A DNA stretch of 64,000 bases. Source: Halorubrum sp. 2020YC2 (GTDB taxonomy: Archaea; Halobacteriota; Halobacteria; Halobacteriales; Haloferacaceae). Both the position numbers and the translations under genes were made by a program. Of this stretch, positions 50,025 to 57,833 are shown in pieces. The notes under the pieces are model-generated. The model saw only the letters and a list, made by a program, of their open reading frames with translations. It ran no database searches and was not told the origin of the DNA. How positions within the stretch are numbered: position 1 is the first letter of the stretch; every line of letters starts with the position of its first letter. The stretch covers positions 1,984,001 through 2,048,000 of the forward strand of contig NZ_CP076019.1 of NCBI RefSeq assembly GCF_018623055.1. The letters run 5' to 3'.

Positions 50025-50684
50025 GTGAGCGACACCGTCCTAATCGCCGGCGGCCGCGACGTGCGCGCCAGCCTCGACACCGCCGCGAGCGACGGCTCCG
50101 AAGGCGGCTCCGGGGAGATATCCAAGGGCTCGCCCCGCGCGGACGCGGTCGTCGTCGCCTGCCCGCCGCATCCCCAGCAGCGCGGGCACCGCGGCGACGA
50201 GCGGCTGGTGGCCGTGAGCGACGCCCTGACCGACCGCGGCGTCGACTGCCTCCGGTTCGACTACGGCGACTGGGACGAGGGGTACGGCGAGACCACCGAC
50301 GCGGACCGGGCGGTCGGCTGGGCGCTCGACCGCTACGACCGCGTCGGGCTGTTCGGCTTCTCGTTCGGCGGCACGGTCGCGCTCGTCGCGGCCGCGTCCC
50401 GGCCCGAACTCGCGGGCGTCTGCGCGCTCGCCCCGACGGCCCGGCTGAACGACGACGTCGACGCGGTCGCCGCGCTCGACGATGTGGTCGGGCGCGGCAC
50501 TCCGGTCCGGGTCCTGTACGCGACGCGCGACTCGACGGCCGACTGGCGACCCGTCGTCGAGCGCGCGGAGGAACTGGGGGTCGAGGCGGTCGCGTTCGAG
50601 TCCGACCACTTCTTCGTCGGGCGGAGCGGGGCGGTGGGAGAGAGCGCGGCAGCGTTTCTCACGCCGCGGCTGCGCGGTGAGTGA
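50025..50684 (+). CDS. Alpha/beta hydrolase
   Basis: A 219-residue hydrolase with the nucleophile elbow LFGFSFGGTVALVAA (Ser in GFSFGG), an early HPQQRGHRGDERL segment typical of small alpha/beta hydrolases, an Asp in VLYATRDSTADW, and a final His in FESDHFFVGRSG. These give a complete Ser-Asp-His triad. The substrate is unknown. GTG at 50025 starts MSDTVLIAGGRD, 24 nt after the DUF5778 gene, so the two are likely co-transcribed. It converges with tfs, 4 nt apart. Confidence 0.83.
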   Translation: MSDTVLIAGGRDVRASLDTAASDGSEGGSGEISKGSPRADAVVVACPPHPQQRGHRGDERLVAVSDALTDRGVDCLRFDYGDWDEGYGETTDADRAVGWALDRYDRVGLFGFSFGGTVALVAAASRPELAGVCALAPTARLNDDVDAVAALDDVVGRGTPVRVLYATRDSTADWRPVVERAEELGVEAVAFESDHFFVGRSGAVGESAAAFLTPRLRGE

Positions 50685-50688
50685 CGGC

Positions 50689-51018
50689 TCAGTTGTACCC
50701 GCGCCAGCGGTGGCCGCACTCCTTACATTTAAAAAAGCGCGTCGGCGGCTCGTCCGCGGCGCCGGTCTGTTTGATCGTGTACCACGCCTCGCCGTGGCCG
50801 CACTCGTCGCAGACGACGTCGTTGGCGGTGGGCTTCCCCTCGAAGTTCGCTCCCTCCTCCGTCTCGATCACCTCCTCGCCGGTCTGTTCGGTCGTCGACT
50901 CGAACTCGGCGGCCAGCGCCTCGTCGCGCTCGGCAGTGCCGGCGCAGTCGTCGTTCTGACACACCATCTCCCCGTCGCGAGAGACCATCATCGAGCCGCA
51001 GTCGTCACAGAACTGCAT
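50689..51018 (-). CDS. tfs: Transcription factor S (TFS/TFIIS-like cleavage factor)
   Basis: A 109-residue factor that stimulates RNA cleavage in backtracked RNA polymerase. Zinc ribbon 1 is MQFCDDCGSMM...MVCQNDDC and zinc ribbon 2 is VVCDECGHGEAWYT...FFKCKECGHRW. The tip carries the catalytic Asp-Glu in GAADEPPTRFFKC. Full length for archaeal TFS. The start at 51018 is decided by the family N-terminus; repeat locus C lies upstream on the opposite strand. Confidence 0.94.
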   Translation of the reverse strand: MQFCDDCGSMMVSRDGEMVCQNDDCAGTAERDEALAAEFESTTEQTGEEVIETEEGANFEGKPTANDVVCDECGHGEAWYTIKQTGAADEPPTRFFKCKECGHRWRGYN

Positions 51019-51169
51019 ATACGTGGGTGTTAGGGGGTCGAGCGGTTTAGCTCCGGTGGGTACGGCCGAATACGCGGTGTACGGTGTCGGATATTTATCA
51101 ATAGACGATGCCGTTGGGGGAGGTGACGGTGTCTCGTGACCCGTCGCCGCGGTGACGGATTTCAGAGTT

Positions 51170-51341
51170 CCAGCCGCTCGTTTATAAATAATCGACTGTG
51201 GATCGGCGGGAAACGCCTCCAAAGCCCCAGCCGCTCGCTTATAAATTGGTGTCAGTAGATCGGCGGAGAACGCCTCCAAAGCCCCAGCCGCTCGCTTATA
51301 AATTGGTGTCAGTAGATCGGCGGAGAACGCCTCCAAAGCCC
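51170..51341 (+). repeat. 57-bp tandem repeat units, locus C
   Basis: Three units with CCAG marks at 51227, 51284 and 51341, spaced exactly 57 bp. Each has a TATA box (ttataaat at 51182, 51239, 51296 approximately), a spacer GATCGGCGG, then CCTCCAAAGCCCCAGCCG. The second and third units are nearly identical; the first differs in its spacer (ATCGACTGTG, as at locus A). The array faces the structured core on the same strand. Confidence 0.88.
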
Positions 51342-51594
51342 CAGCCGCGAGGGCTCGGTGCGCTCGCTGCGCGCCTCGGTCGCTCACTCCGTTCGCTCCC
51401 TCGGTGCTTACGTCGCGCGCCTTCGCCCTCGCGGCTGCCCCTTTGAGTCCCGCCCCGCACAGCACCGCAGCCTCACACCTCCCCAACCTCGTCAGCCGGC
51501 CTCCGCTTCGCTCCGGCCGGCTGACTCCCTCGCGCGTGCTGCTCGGCCGCGGGGCGGCCTCGCAGGCACGCGCCGCCGCGCTCCATTTATAAAT
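51342..51594 (+). ncRNA. Structured element core, locus C (candidate structured RNA)
   Basis: The shortest copy, about 253 nt. P1 pairs 51342-51354 (CAGCCGCGAGGGC) perfectly with 51425-51437 (GCCCTCGCGGCTG). Within its loop CGGTGCT (51402-51408) can pair with AGCACCG (51461-51467), a pseudoknot. The common linker is at 51435-51454. Hairpin 51491-51525 is GTCAGCCGGCC/GGCCGGCTGAC with loop TCCGCTTCGCTCC. The last stem CGCGCGTGC pairs with GCACGCGC around a short hairpin, and the element ends GCCGCCGCGCTCC-atttataaat. No conserved protein frame. Confidence 0.5.
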
Positions 51595-51614
51595 GATCTC
51601 CTCACACTAGCCCG

Positions 51615-52706
51615 CTATCCGCCGATCCGCTCCCACGCGAGGTGGACAGCGATACCGACGAGGAACGCGACGCCGAGATTCGTCGCGAGCGCGAGGAGTC
51701 CGATCCCGACCGAGAGCGCGCGGTTCCCCGAGTCGGTGACGTTGCGCGCGAGCGAGACGGCGACGATCGCGAGGAGGGCGCCGAGCATCGCCAGCGGGAA
51801 CGCCGCGATCAGCGCGGGCGTGGCGAACAGGGCGGCGATGAGGTAGCCGGCACCGAGGACGACGTTCGCACCGCCGGTGCGCGCACCGAACGCGTGCTTG
51901 CCGGCCACGCCGTCACAGCCGTGACACATCGGAATTCCGCCGAACGGCACCGCGATCAGGTTCGTGATCCCCATGCTCGTCGACAGCTCGTCGGGCGTCA
52001 CCTCGGCGTCGAGCAGGTCCGCGAAGAGGAGCGAGGTCGCCAGAGCGGCGTTGCCGATAGTCATGGCCAACTGCGCGACCACCCCGTCGAAGGTCGCGCG
52101 CGTGAGCGCCGCGCCGAACGCCGGCGTGGGGGGCACACCGGGGAGTCGCGGGGTCGGCACCCCGGCGACGACGAGCGCGGTCGCGACGCCGACGGCGGCG
52201 ACGGCCAGCGCGCTCGCCTTCCCGCGGCCCGCGAGCGCGAACGCGCCGGCGATGCCGACCCCGACCAGCGCCACCGCCGGGTCCTCGACCGCGAGTCCGA
52301 TCCCGGTCTCCAGCAGGACGAGCCCCACCGCGAACTGGACGCCGCGGATCACCGGCTCCCCGATCCACCGCTCGACGGACGCGAGCGTCCCCGTGAGTCC
52401 GATCGCGAGGAGGACGACGCCGAGGATCACCCCCGCGAGCGCGAGTTCGGCGTAGGTGAGCGCGCCCGCAATGGCGAGCGCGGCCAGCGCCTTCATCGGC
52501 TCAACCGACACCGGCAGCCCGTACCGCACCCCCCAAACGACCTGGAACGCGCCGAACGCGACGAGCGCGTGCGGCAGCGACACGTCCGTCAGCAGCGCCA
52601 GCGCGACGACCAGCGGGATGACAGTAATCGAATCCCCTATCGCGCCGGTGACGGATCTCACCCCGAACTCGACGGACCGATCTCCCCTGAGACCGAATGT
52701 AGTCAC
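51615..52706 (-). CDS. MOT1-like sulfate/molybdate permease
   Basis: A 363-residue membrane protein with about ten to eleven helices. Two motifs mark the MOT1/putative sulfate transporter family: PVSVEPMKALAALAIA near residue 68 and GGIPMCHGCDGVAGKHAFGA near residue 260, then GARTGGANVVLGAG. These resemble plant MOT1 molybdate importers. Substrate is inferred to be molybdate or sulfate. The left side adjoins repeat locus C, with only 20 nt between the element end and the gene end. Confidence 0.85.
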   Translation of the reverse strand: MTTFGLRGDRSVEFGVRSVTGAIGDSITVIPLVVALALLTDVSLPHALVAFGAFQVVWGVRYGLPVSVEPMKALAALAIAGALTYAELALAGVILGVVLLAIGLTGTLASVERWIGEPVIRGVQFAVGLVLLETGIGLAVEDPAVALVGVGIAGAFALAGRGKASALAVAAVGVATALVVAGVPTPRLPGVPPTPAFGAALTRATFDGVVAQLAMTIGNAALATSLLFADLLDAEVTPDELSTSMGITNLIAVPFGGIPMCHGCDGVAGKHAFGARTGGANVVLGAGYLIAALFATPALIAAFPLAMLGALLAIVAVSLARNVTDSGNRALSVGIGLLALATNLGVAFLVGIAVHLAWERIGG

Positions 52707-52794
52707 GTGACGGGCGCCCTACAGGCTGCGAGCGCTTGAACGTGTTCAGAAATCTCTCGGGGTCACGCCGACGGCTCGGAGAAATTAGTTTCGG

Positions 52795-53442
52795 TTACTC
52801 GTCGTCGAACACCGGATCCGCCGCGTCGACCATCGGGCAGTTCCGGACGCGGAACCGCGAGAAGTCGACCGACTCGACGATATCGGTGCCCTCGTGGGTG
52901 CACGCCGTCTCCGGCGGCGCCGAGAAGTGCGGGCACTGCTGGCAGTAGCTCCGCTTGTCGACCACGCGCTCGTCGCCGGCGGTTCCCGGACCCGCGCTCG
53001 GCCCGCCGGGCCACGCCGTCGGGTCGTCGGTCTCGGCGTCGGCGGTTCCGGCGTCGAACTCGGTCGCGTCGGTGCCGATCGACGCCTCCCCGTCGAGCGC
53101 CTCCCACACGTCCTCCTCGCCCACGTCCCCGACCTCCATCGACTCGAACGGGTCCTCGTCGGTCGCCTCGCCGCCCGCGTCGGCGTCGAGCTCCGCGAAC
53201 GGGTCGTCGGCGGGTGCCGCCGGCTCCGGGTCGGCGGGGGACGCCGCGTCTGCGGCCGAGTCAGCGTCAGGAGCCCCCTCGTCGACGCCGTCGCCCAGCG
53301 CCGCGAAGGGGTCGTCGACCTCGCCCGTGTCGGGCTCCGCGAACGGGTCGTCGGTCTCGTCGCCGCTGCCGTCGTCGAGGAGTTCGTCTCCGAAGGGGTC
53401 GCCCTCGGGCGCGTCGTCACCGTCCGAGCGGTCGTCGCTCAT
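52795..53442 (-). CDS. Acidic haloarchaeal protein with C-terminal Cys motif
   Basis: A 215-residue protein. Most of it (1-155) is a low-complexity acidic region with repeated DDPFAxL-type segments (GDPFGDELLDD, DDPFAEPD, DDPFAALGD, DDPFAELDAD, EDPFESM). The last 60 residues form a compact part with four Cys (YCQQCPHFSAPPETACTHEG and RFRVRNCPMVD) that could bind zinc or iron-sulfur. The repeated DPF motifs suggest a flexible scaffold that binds partners. ATG overlaps the end of the coiled-coil gene by 4 nt. Function unknown. Confidence 0.7.
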   Translation of the reverse strand: MSDDRSDGDDAPEGDPFGDELLDDGSGDETDDPFAEPDTGEVDDPFAALGDGVDEGAPDADSAADAASPADPEPAAPADDPFAELDADAGGEATDEDPFESMEVGDVGEEDVWEALDGEASIGTDATEFDAGTADAETDDPTAWPGGPSAGPGTAGDERVVDKRSYCQQCPHFSAPPETACTHEGTDIVESVDFSRFRVRNCPMVDAADPVFDDE

Positions 53443-54400
53443 CGGCCGTCCCCGTCGGGGCCGCCATCGCTCGCGGCGGCGCCGGTCCGGTCTGTCGTCC
53501 GCCTCGTCTCGTCGCGGTCGGTGCCCGCGACGTCCCCGTCGATCGCGGGCCGGTCCGCGACGAGCAGCCGCGACGTGCCGAGGAAGCCGGTGTTCGGCTC
53601 TAAGTCCTCGAACCGGCGCCCGCAGTGGGGACACTCCGGGGTCGACAGCAGCCCCAACTCGACGTCGCCGCCGCAGTGGTCGCAGTCGGCGGCCCGGACC
53701 CCGTGCCGGTTCGCCGTCCGCGTCAGCGCGTCCACGCGCTCGCGGTCGGCGCGGTCGCGTTCGGCCGCGTCGAGCCGGCGCTTGAGCTTGACGACCGCGT
53801 TCGCGACCCGCGAGAGCTTGTCGTCGATCTCGGTCAGGTCGTCCGCGGAGGTGCCGGCGAGGTCGGTCTCCACGTCGTCGAGCCGGCCGTCGACGTCCGC
53901 AAGCCGGTTATCAACGCCGTCAACGCGGTCGTCGACGGCGTCGAGCCGCTCGCGGACCGCCTTCAACTCGTCGAGCCGCGCGTCGAGGGCGTCGAGCCGT
54001 TCTCCGAGGTCGTCGACCCGGTCCGAGGAGGGCGCGTCCGCGACCGCCGCGTCGAGCCGGTCCAGCCGGGCGGCGGTTTCCTCCAGTTCGCCCGCGAGGT
54101 CGTCGAGGCGCGCCGCGTCCGCCGCGGCCGCCCCGTCGCCCCCTCGGGGTCGTCGAGCGACTCCATCTCGCGGTAGAGGTCGATAAACCGCTCTCGGAGG
54201 TCCGCGATCTTCTCGTCGAGGTCGTCGTCGAGGTCGTCGAGGCGCGCCTCGATCGCCGCGACCTCCTCGGCGTCGGGGACGTCGATCCCCTTGGACTCCG
54301 CGAGCGCGACGAGCGCGCGCTTGAGGAGCTCCTCGCGGCTCACGCCGGCGTCCTCGGCCGCGGCGTCGAGGGCGGCCGCCGCCGGATCGAGGTCACTCAT
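53439..54400 (-). pseudogene. Coiled-coil zinc-ribbon protein gene, frameshifted
   Basis: Two frames make one protein. From 54400 the first encodes MSDLDPAAAALDAAAEDAGV...ERFIDLYREMESLDDPEG. It then runs off frame at a five-C run on the plus strand (54139-54143). Adding one base restores GDGAAAADAARLDDLAGELE and a long coiled coil of LDxLD/RLDDV heptads, then a zinc ribbon (CDHCGGDVELG...CPHCGRRFED) and a disordered tail to 53439. The homopolymer suggests either a sequencing/assembly error or a real one-base deletion. Partner of the gene at 52795 by overlap. No function known. Confidence 0.75.
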
Positions 54401-54494
54401 CGCGGATCCTCCGTCATCTACCTGCCGTTGAGCGGCGAGGCTTAAGTAATCTGTCGCGGCGTTCTCCGGATCGATACTCGGCGTTAGGGTCCCG

Positions 54495-55331
54495 TTACCG
54501 GATTTTGCGCACGTCGCTGATGTCGAACCCGCCCTCGTGGATCTCGGTCTCGAACCGGACGATGTTCTCGGCCTCCAGCCGGGAGAGCACGCCGCGGAAC
54601 TCCCGAACGAACATGGTCCGGGCGCGCTGGGAGCCGCCGCTCTCCCACGAGAACTGGAGCGTCCCGCCGGCCGCGTCCGTCAGCGTACCGAACTCGCGGT
54701 CCCGGAGCGCCTCGGTGTTCACCAACACGAGGACGAGGGCGTCCCACTCGTAGGCGGCCTTCTTTAACCCCTTCATCACCATCGCCACGTCGCTCCAGTC
54801 GGTGTCGTCGGAGACCATCGAAACGAGGTCGGTGACGGAGTCGATACAGACGAGGCTCCCCTCGCCGTGCTCCGAGAGGTAGTCTCCGAAGGCGGTGAGC
54901 ACGTCCTCGTACTCGCCGCGGTCCCCGAGCTCCGTTATCGAGGCCGTCTCCGTCTCGTACCAGTCGCGCGGCACCGGCGACAGCTGGAAGTACTCCGGGG
55001 AGAGGTCTCGGAACGATATCTCCGGGACCGCCGCGTCGACTATCTCGTCGGCCATCGTGTAGCTCATCTCCCGGGTGATCGCGTCGGTGTCGGCGGTGAA
55101 GGAGATGTAGTGGACGGACTCGGGCAGGTCGGCGTCGGCGTCGATGTCGCCGTAGTACAGGTCGAACAGCTCCTCGTCGGCGCGCGCCAAGGCGTTCATC
55201 GCGGCGCTGGTGTAGCAGAACTCGCGGGCGCCCGCCCCCGCCTCGCCCGCGAGCAGCACGACGCTCCCCGACGGCGCGCCGCCCCCGAGAATCGAGTCGA
55301 GGCGCGCGACCCCGAACGGAAGACTGGACAT
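54495..55331 (-). CDS. RAD55/KaiC-like RecA-superfamily protein with degenerate Walker A
   Basis: A 278-residue protein of the RecA/RAD55-like group: MSSLPFGVARLDSILGGGAP and GSVVLLAGEAGAGAREFCYT at the P-loop, where the usual Lys-Thr after GxG is Ala-Arg, so ATP binding is doubtful. Walker B-like SLVCIDSVTDLVSMV is present, and the C-terminal part has MFVREFRGVLSRLEAENI. Similar archaeal proteins regulate motility, signalling or repair. It follows the coiled-coil gene pair on the same strand but has its own start after a gap of about 90 nt. Confidence 0.75.
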   Translation of the reverse strand: MSSLPFGVARLDSILGGGAPSGSVVLLAGEAGAGAREFCYTSAAMNALARADEELFDLYYGDIDADADLPESVHYISFTADTDAITREMSYTMADEIVDAAVPEISFRDLSPEYFQLSPVPRDWYETETASITELGDRGEYEDVLTAFGDYLSEHGEGSLVCIDSVTDLVSMVSDDTDWSDVAMVMKGLKKAAYEWDALVLVLVNTEALRDREFGTLTDAAGGTLQFSWESGGSQRARTMFVREFRGVLSRLEAENIVRFETEIHEGGFDISDVRKIR

Positions 55332-55418
55332 GGCTTACGCCCCGTCGCCGCGGGGTTTAGTGTTACCTCTCCCGGCCCGCGTCCCTCTCCCGGCCCGCGT
55401 CCCTCTCCCGGCCCGCGC

Positions 55419-56468
55419 TCACTTCCCCTCGTCCTCGCCGCCCGCCGCGCCTTCGGTGACCCGCGCGCCCTCGTTGGCCGCCCGGACTACCGAGACCGAG
55501 CCGCCGACGCCGGCCGCGTCGAGCGCGCGCTCGCCGGCCTCGCGCGCCGCGTCGGCGTGATCCGCGTCGGTGACGCCGTAGACGGTCGGTCCCCACGAGG
55601 ACTGCCCCGCGCCGAACACCGCCGCGTCCGCCGACAGCGACGCGACCAGCTCACCCACAGGGGGCCTGTACACCCCGCCCTGCTCGTCGGCGTACCACGT
55701 GCCGTTGAGTCGGCCGATCTCCGCGACGGCCGCCCCGAACGCCTCCGCGTTCCCCGTCGCGACCGCGGGGAGGACGCGCCGGGTGACGGTCCCGCCGATC
55801 CGGTCCGCGAGCCCCGGCTCCGCGCGCTCGACCGCGGCGCGCATCGCGTCGTCCTCCGCCGCCCCGCTCCGCCCGGGGTCTGCGTCCGGTTCGACGAGGA
55901 GGAACCGCCAGCCGCCGGGGACGGCGTGCCGCGCGGCCACCGGCGGGACGGTCCACTCGCCGTCGGCGGGGCGGTCGGTGGTGAACCGCGCGGTCGGGTG
56001 GCCGGCGTCGAGGACGAAGCCGCCGGACTCGAACGTCGCGACGCCGACGCCGGAGCGCCCGCCGCGACCGAGCGCCGGGGCGCGCTCGCGCACCCGCGCC
56101 GGCTCGCCGTGGGCGGTCGCGACCGCCGCGAGCGTCGCCGCCGCCAGCTGGGTCCCGCTGCCGAGCCCGGCGTGTCGCGGGAGCGACGCGCGGACCGCCA
56201 CGCGGGCGCCGTCGACGCCGAGCAGGTCGACCGCGGCGCTCGCGTACCCGCGGACGTCGTCGCGCACGCTCGGGGCGGAATCGACCGACTCCGAGCGGTC
56301 TCCCTCCCCGTCCTCGACCGTCACGCGCACCGCCGGGGCCGGCTCCGCGTCGACGACGACGCGGGGCGCCGCGAGCCCCACGCCGAGGGCGCCGTACAGC
56401 CGCTCGTGGGAGAGGCTGAGGTTACAGAAGCCGAAGTGGAGCCGCGCCCCGGCGCAAACGCGTGCCAT
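55419..56468 (-). CDS. Beta-ribofuranosylaminobenzene 5'-phosphate synthase family
   Basis: A 349-residue GHMP-kinase-fold protein. ARVCAGARLHFGFCNLSLSH at the N-terminus and the GHMP loop LPRHAGLGSGTQLAAATLAA (glycine-rich, near residue 100) are the marks of beta-RFAP synthase, the first committed enzyme of methanopterin-type pterin synthesis. Next come RGGRSGVGVATFESGGFVLD and FGAGQSSWGPTVYGV. In haloarchaea the product may serve a modified folate (inference). ATG 56468 chosen by the family N-terminus; it is divergent from hemC. Confidence 0.87.
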   Translation of the reverse strand: MARVCAGARLHFGFCNLSLSHERLYGALGVGLAAPRVVVDAEPAPAVRVTVEDGEGDRSESVDSAPSVRDDVRGYASAAVDLLGVDGARVAVRASLPRHAGLGSGTQLAAATLAAVATAHGEPARVRERAPALGRGGRSGVGVATFESGGFVLDAGHPTARFTTDRPADGEWTVPPVAARHAVPGGWRFLLVEPDADPGRSGAAEDDAMRAAVERAEPGLADRIGGTVTRRVLPAVATGNAEAFGAAVAEIGRLNGTWYADEQGGVYRPPVGELVASLSADAAVFGAGQSSWGPTVYGVTDADHADAAREAGERALDAAGVGGSVSVVRAANEGARVTEGAAGGEDEGK

Positions 56469-56627
56469 AGTCGTCTCCGGTTTCGGGGCGGACTGATAAA
56501 GGGCCCGTGACGGTGGCGGGAGTTGCCTCGGAACGGCCGGAGCGGCCCGAAACCCCCGTGCCGCCGTCGACGGCGCCGAGGCGGCCGAACTGGTGCGCTT
56601 TTGAACGCGGGGGACCTCGGTCCGCGT

Positions 56628-57833
56628 ATGACCGAAACGCTCAGGCTCGCGACCCGCGGGTCGGACCTGGCTCTCCGGCAGGCCGAGACCGTCCGCGAGG
56701 CGCTGTCGAGCCGGCGCCGCGACGTCGAACTCCGGCAGGTGGAGACGCGCGGCGACCAGATCCCCGACGAACTGATCCACCGCCTCGGCAAGACGGGCGC
56801 GTTCGTGCGCGCCTTGGACGAGGAGGTGCTCGCCGGCGACGCCGACCTCGCGGTCCACTCGCTGAAGGACCTCCCGACCGAGGAGATGGACGACCTCGTC
56901 GTCGCTGGCGTGCCCGAGCGCGCTCCCTCCGGCGACGTAGTCGTCCAGCCCGACGGGCTGGGCATCGAGGACCTTCCCGCCGGCGCCGTCGTCGGCACCG
57001 GATCGCTCCGCCGGGGCGCGCAGATCCGGGCGGCCCGCCCCGACCTCACCGTCGAGCCGATCCGCGGCAACGTCGACACGCGCCTGGAGAAGCTGCTCGC
57101 GCCCGGGCTTCAGGCGGAACACGAGCGGCGCCTGATCGCCTCCGGCGAGGCCCGGGCGGCGACGGCCGAGGGGTCGGAAGACGACAGCGAGGACGGTGGC
57201 GGCGAGGACGAACCGAACTGGGACGCGCTCGACGACGAGTCGGAGGAGGGAGAGGAGAGCGACGCGGGCGACGAGGTCGACGAGGAGTTCGAGCGGAGCG
57301 TCGAGGAGTGGTTCGACTCGCTCTCGGACCTCGAACGGACCGCGATGGAGCGGAAAGTCGAGACCGAGTACGACGCGGTCGTCCTCGCGGAGGCCGGGCT
57401 GCGCCGCTCGAACCTGTTCTACGAGGTGGAGACGACGCGGCTCCCGCGCGAGGAGTTCGTCCCGGCCGCCGGGCAGGGCGCCATCGCGGTCACCGCGAGC
57501 GACCCGGACGTGGTCGAGGCGGTCCGCGAGGCGGTCGACCACCCGCGGACCCGGGTGGCGGTCACGGTCGAGCGGACGATTCTAGGCGAGCTCAACGGTG
57601 GCTGCGTCGCGCCGATCGGCGTCTCTGCGCTCGTCAAGGGCGAACACGTCCACGTCCGGGCGAGGATCCTCTCGACGGACGGGACGGAGGAGGTCGTCGA
57701 CACCCGCGATCTCCCGATCCGGTCGCACGCGACGGCCGCCGCGGAGTTCGCCGCGGACCTCGCGGACCGCGGCGCGGCCGACCTGATAGCCGAGGCGCGC
57801 GACGAGGCCGGGGAGGCGGAGACCGATGAGTGA
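56628..57833 (+). CDS. hemC: Porphobilinogen deaminase with acidic insertion
   Basis: A 401-residue hydroxymethylbilane synthase that joins four porphobilinogens. TRGSDLALRQAETVREAL, HSLKDLPTEE with the catalytic Asp, GTGSLRRGAQIRAARP, and the dipyrromethane-carrying Cys in ELNGGCVAPIGVSAL. Unlike bacterial HemC (about 310 residues), it has an extra acidic segment of about 85 residues (about 160-245) between RGNVDTRLEKL and YDAVVLAEAGLRR. First gene of hemC-cobA-hemD, with overlapping stops and starts. Confidence 0.93.
   Translation: MTETLRLATRGSDLALRQAETVREALSSRRRDVELRQVETRGDQIPDELIHRLGKTGAFVRALDEEVLAGDADLAVHSLKDLPTEEMDDLVVAGVPERAPSGDVVVQPDGLGIEDLPAGAVVGTGSLRRGAQIRAARPDLTVEPIRGNVDTRLEKLLAPGLQAEHERRLIASGEARAATAEGSEDDSEDGGGEDEPNWDALDDESEEGEESDAGDEVDEEFERSVEEWFDSLSDLERTAMERKVETEYDAVVLAEAGLRRSNLFYEVETTRLPREEFVPAAGQGAIAVTASDPDVVEAVREAVDHPRTRVAVTVERTILGELNGGCVAPIGVSALVKGEHVHVRARILSTDGTEEVVDTRDLPIRSHATAAAEFAADLADRGAADLIAEARDEAGEAETDE

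Noticed and set aside
55419-57542. A 707-codon open frame running antisense through hemC into the beta-RFAP synthase gene
   Set aside because: The N-terminal half is the antisense of hemC. The real protein begins at the family start, ATG 56468.
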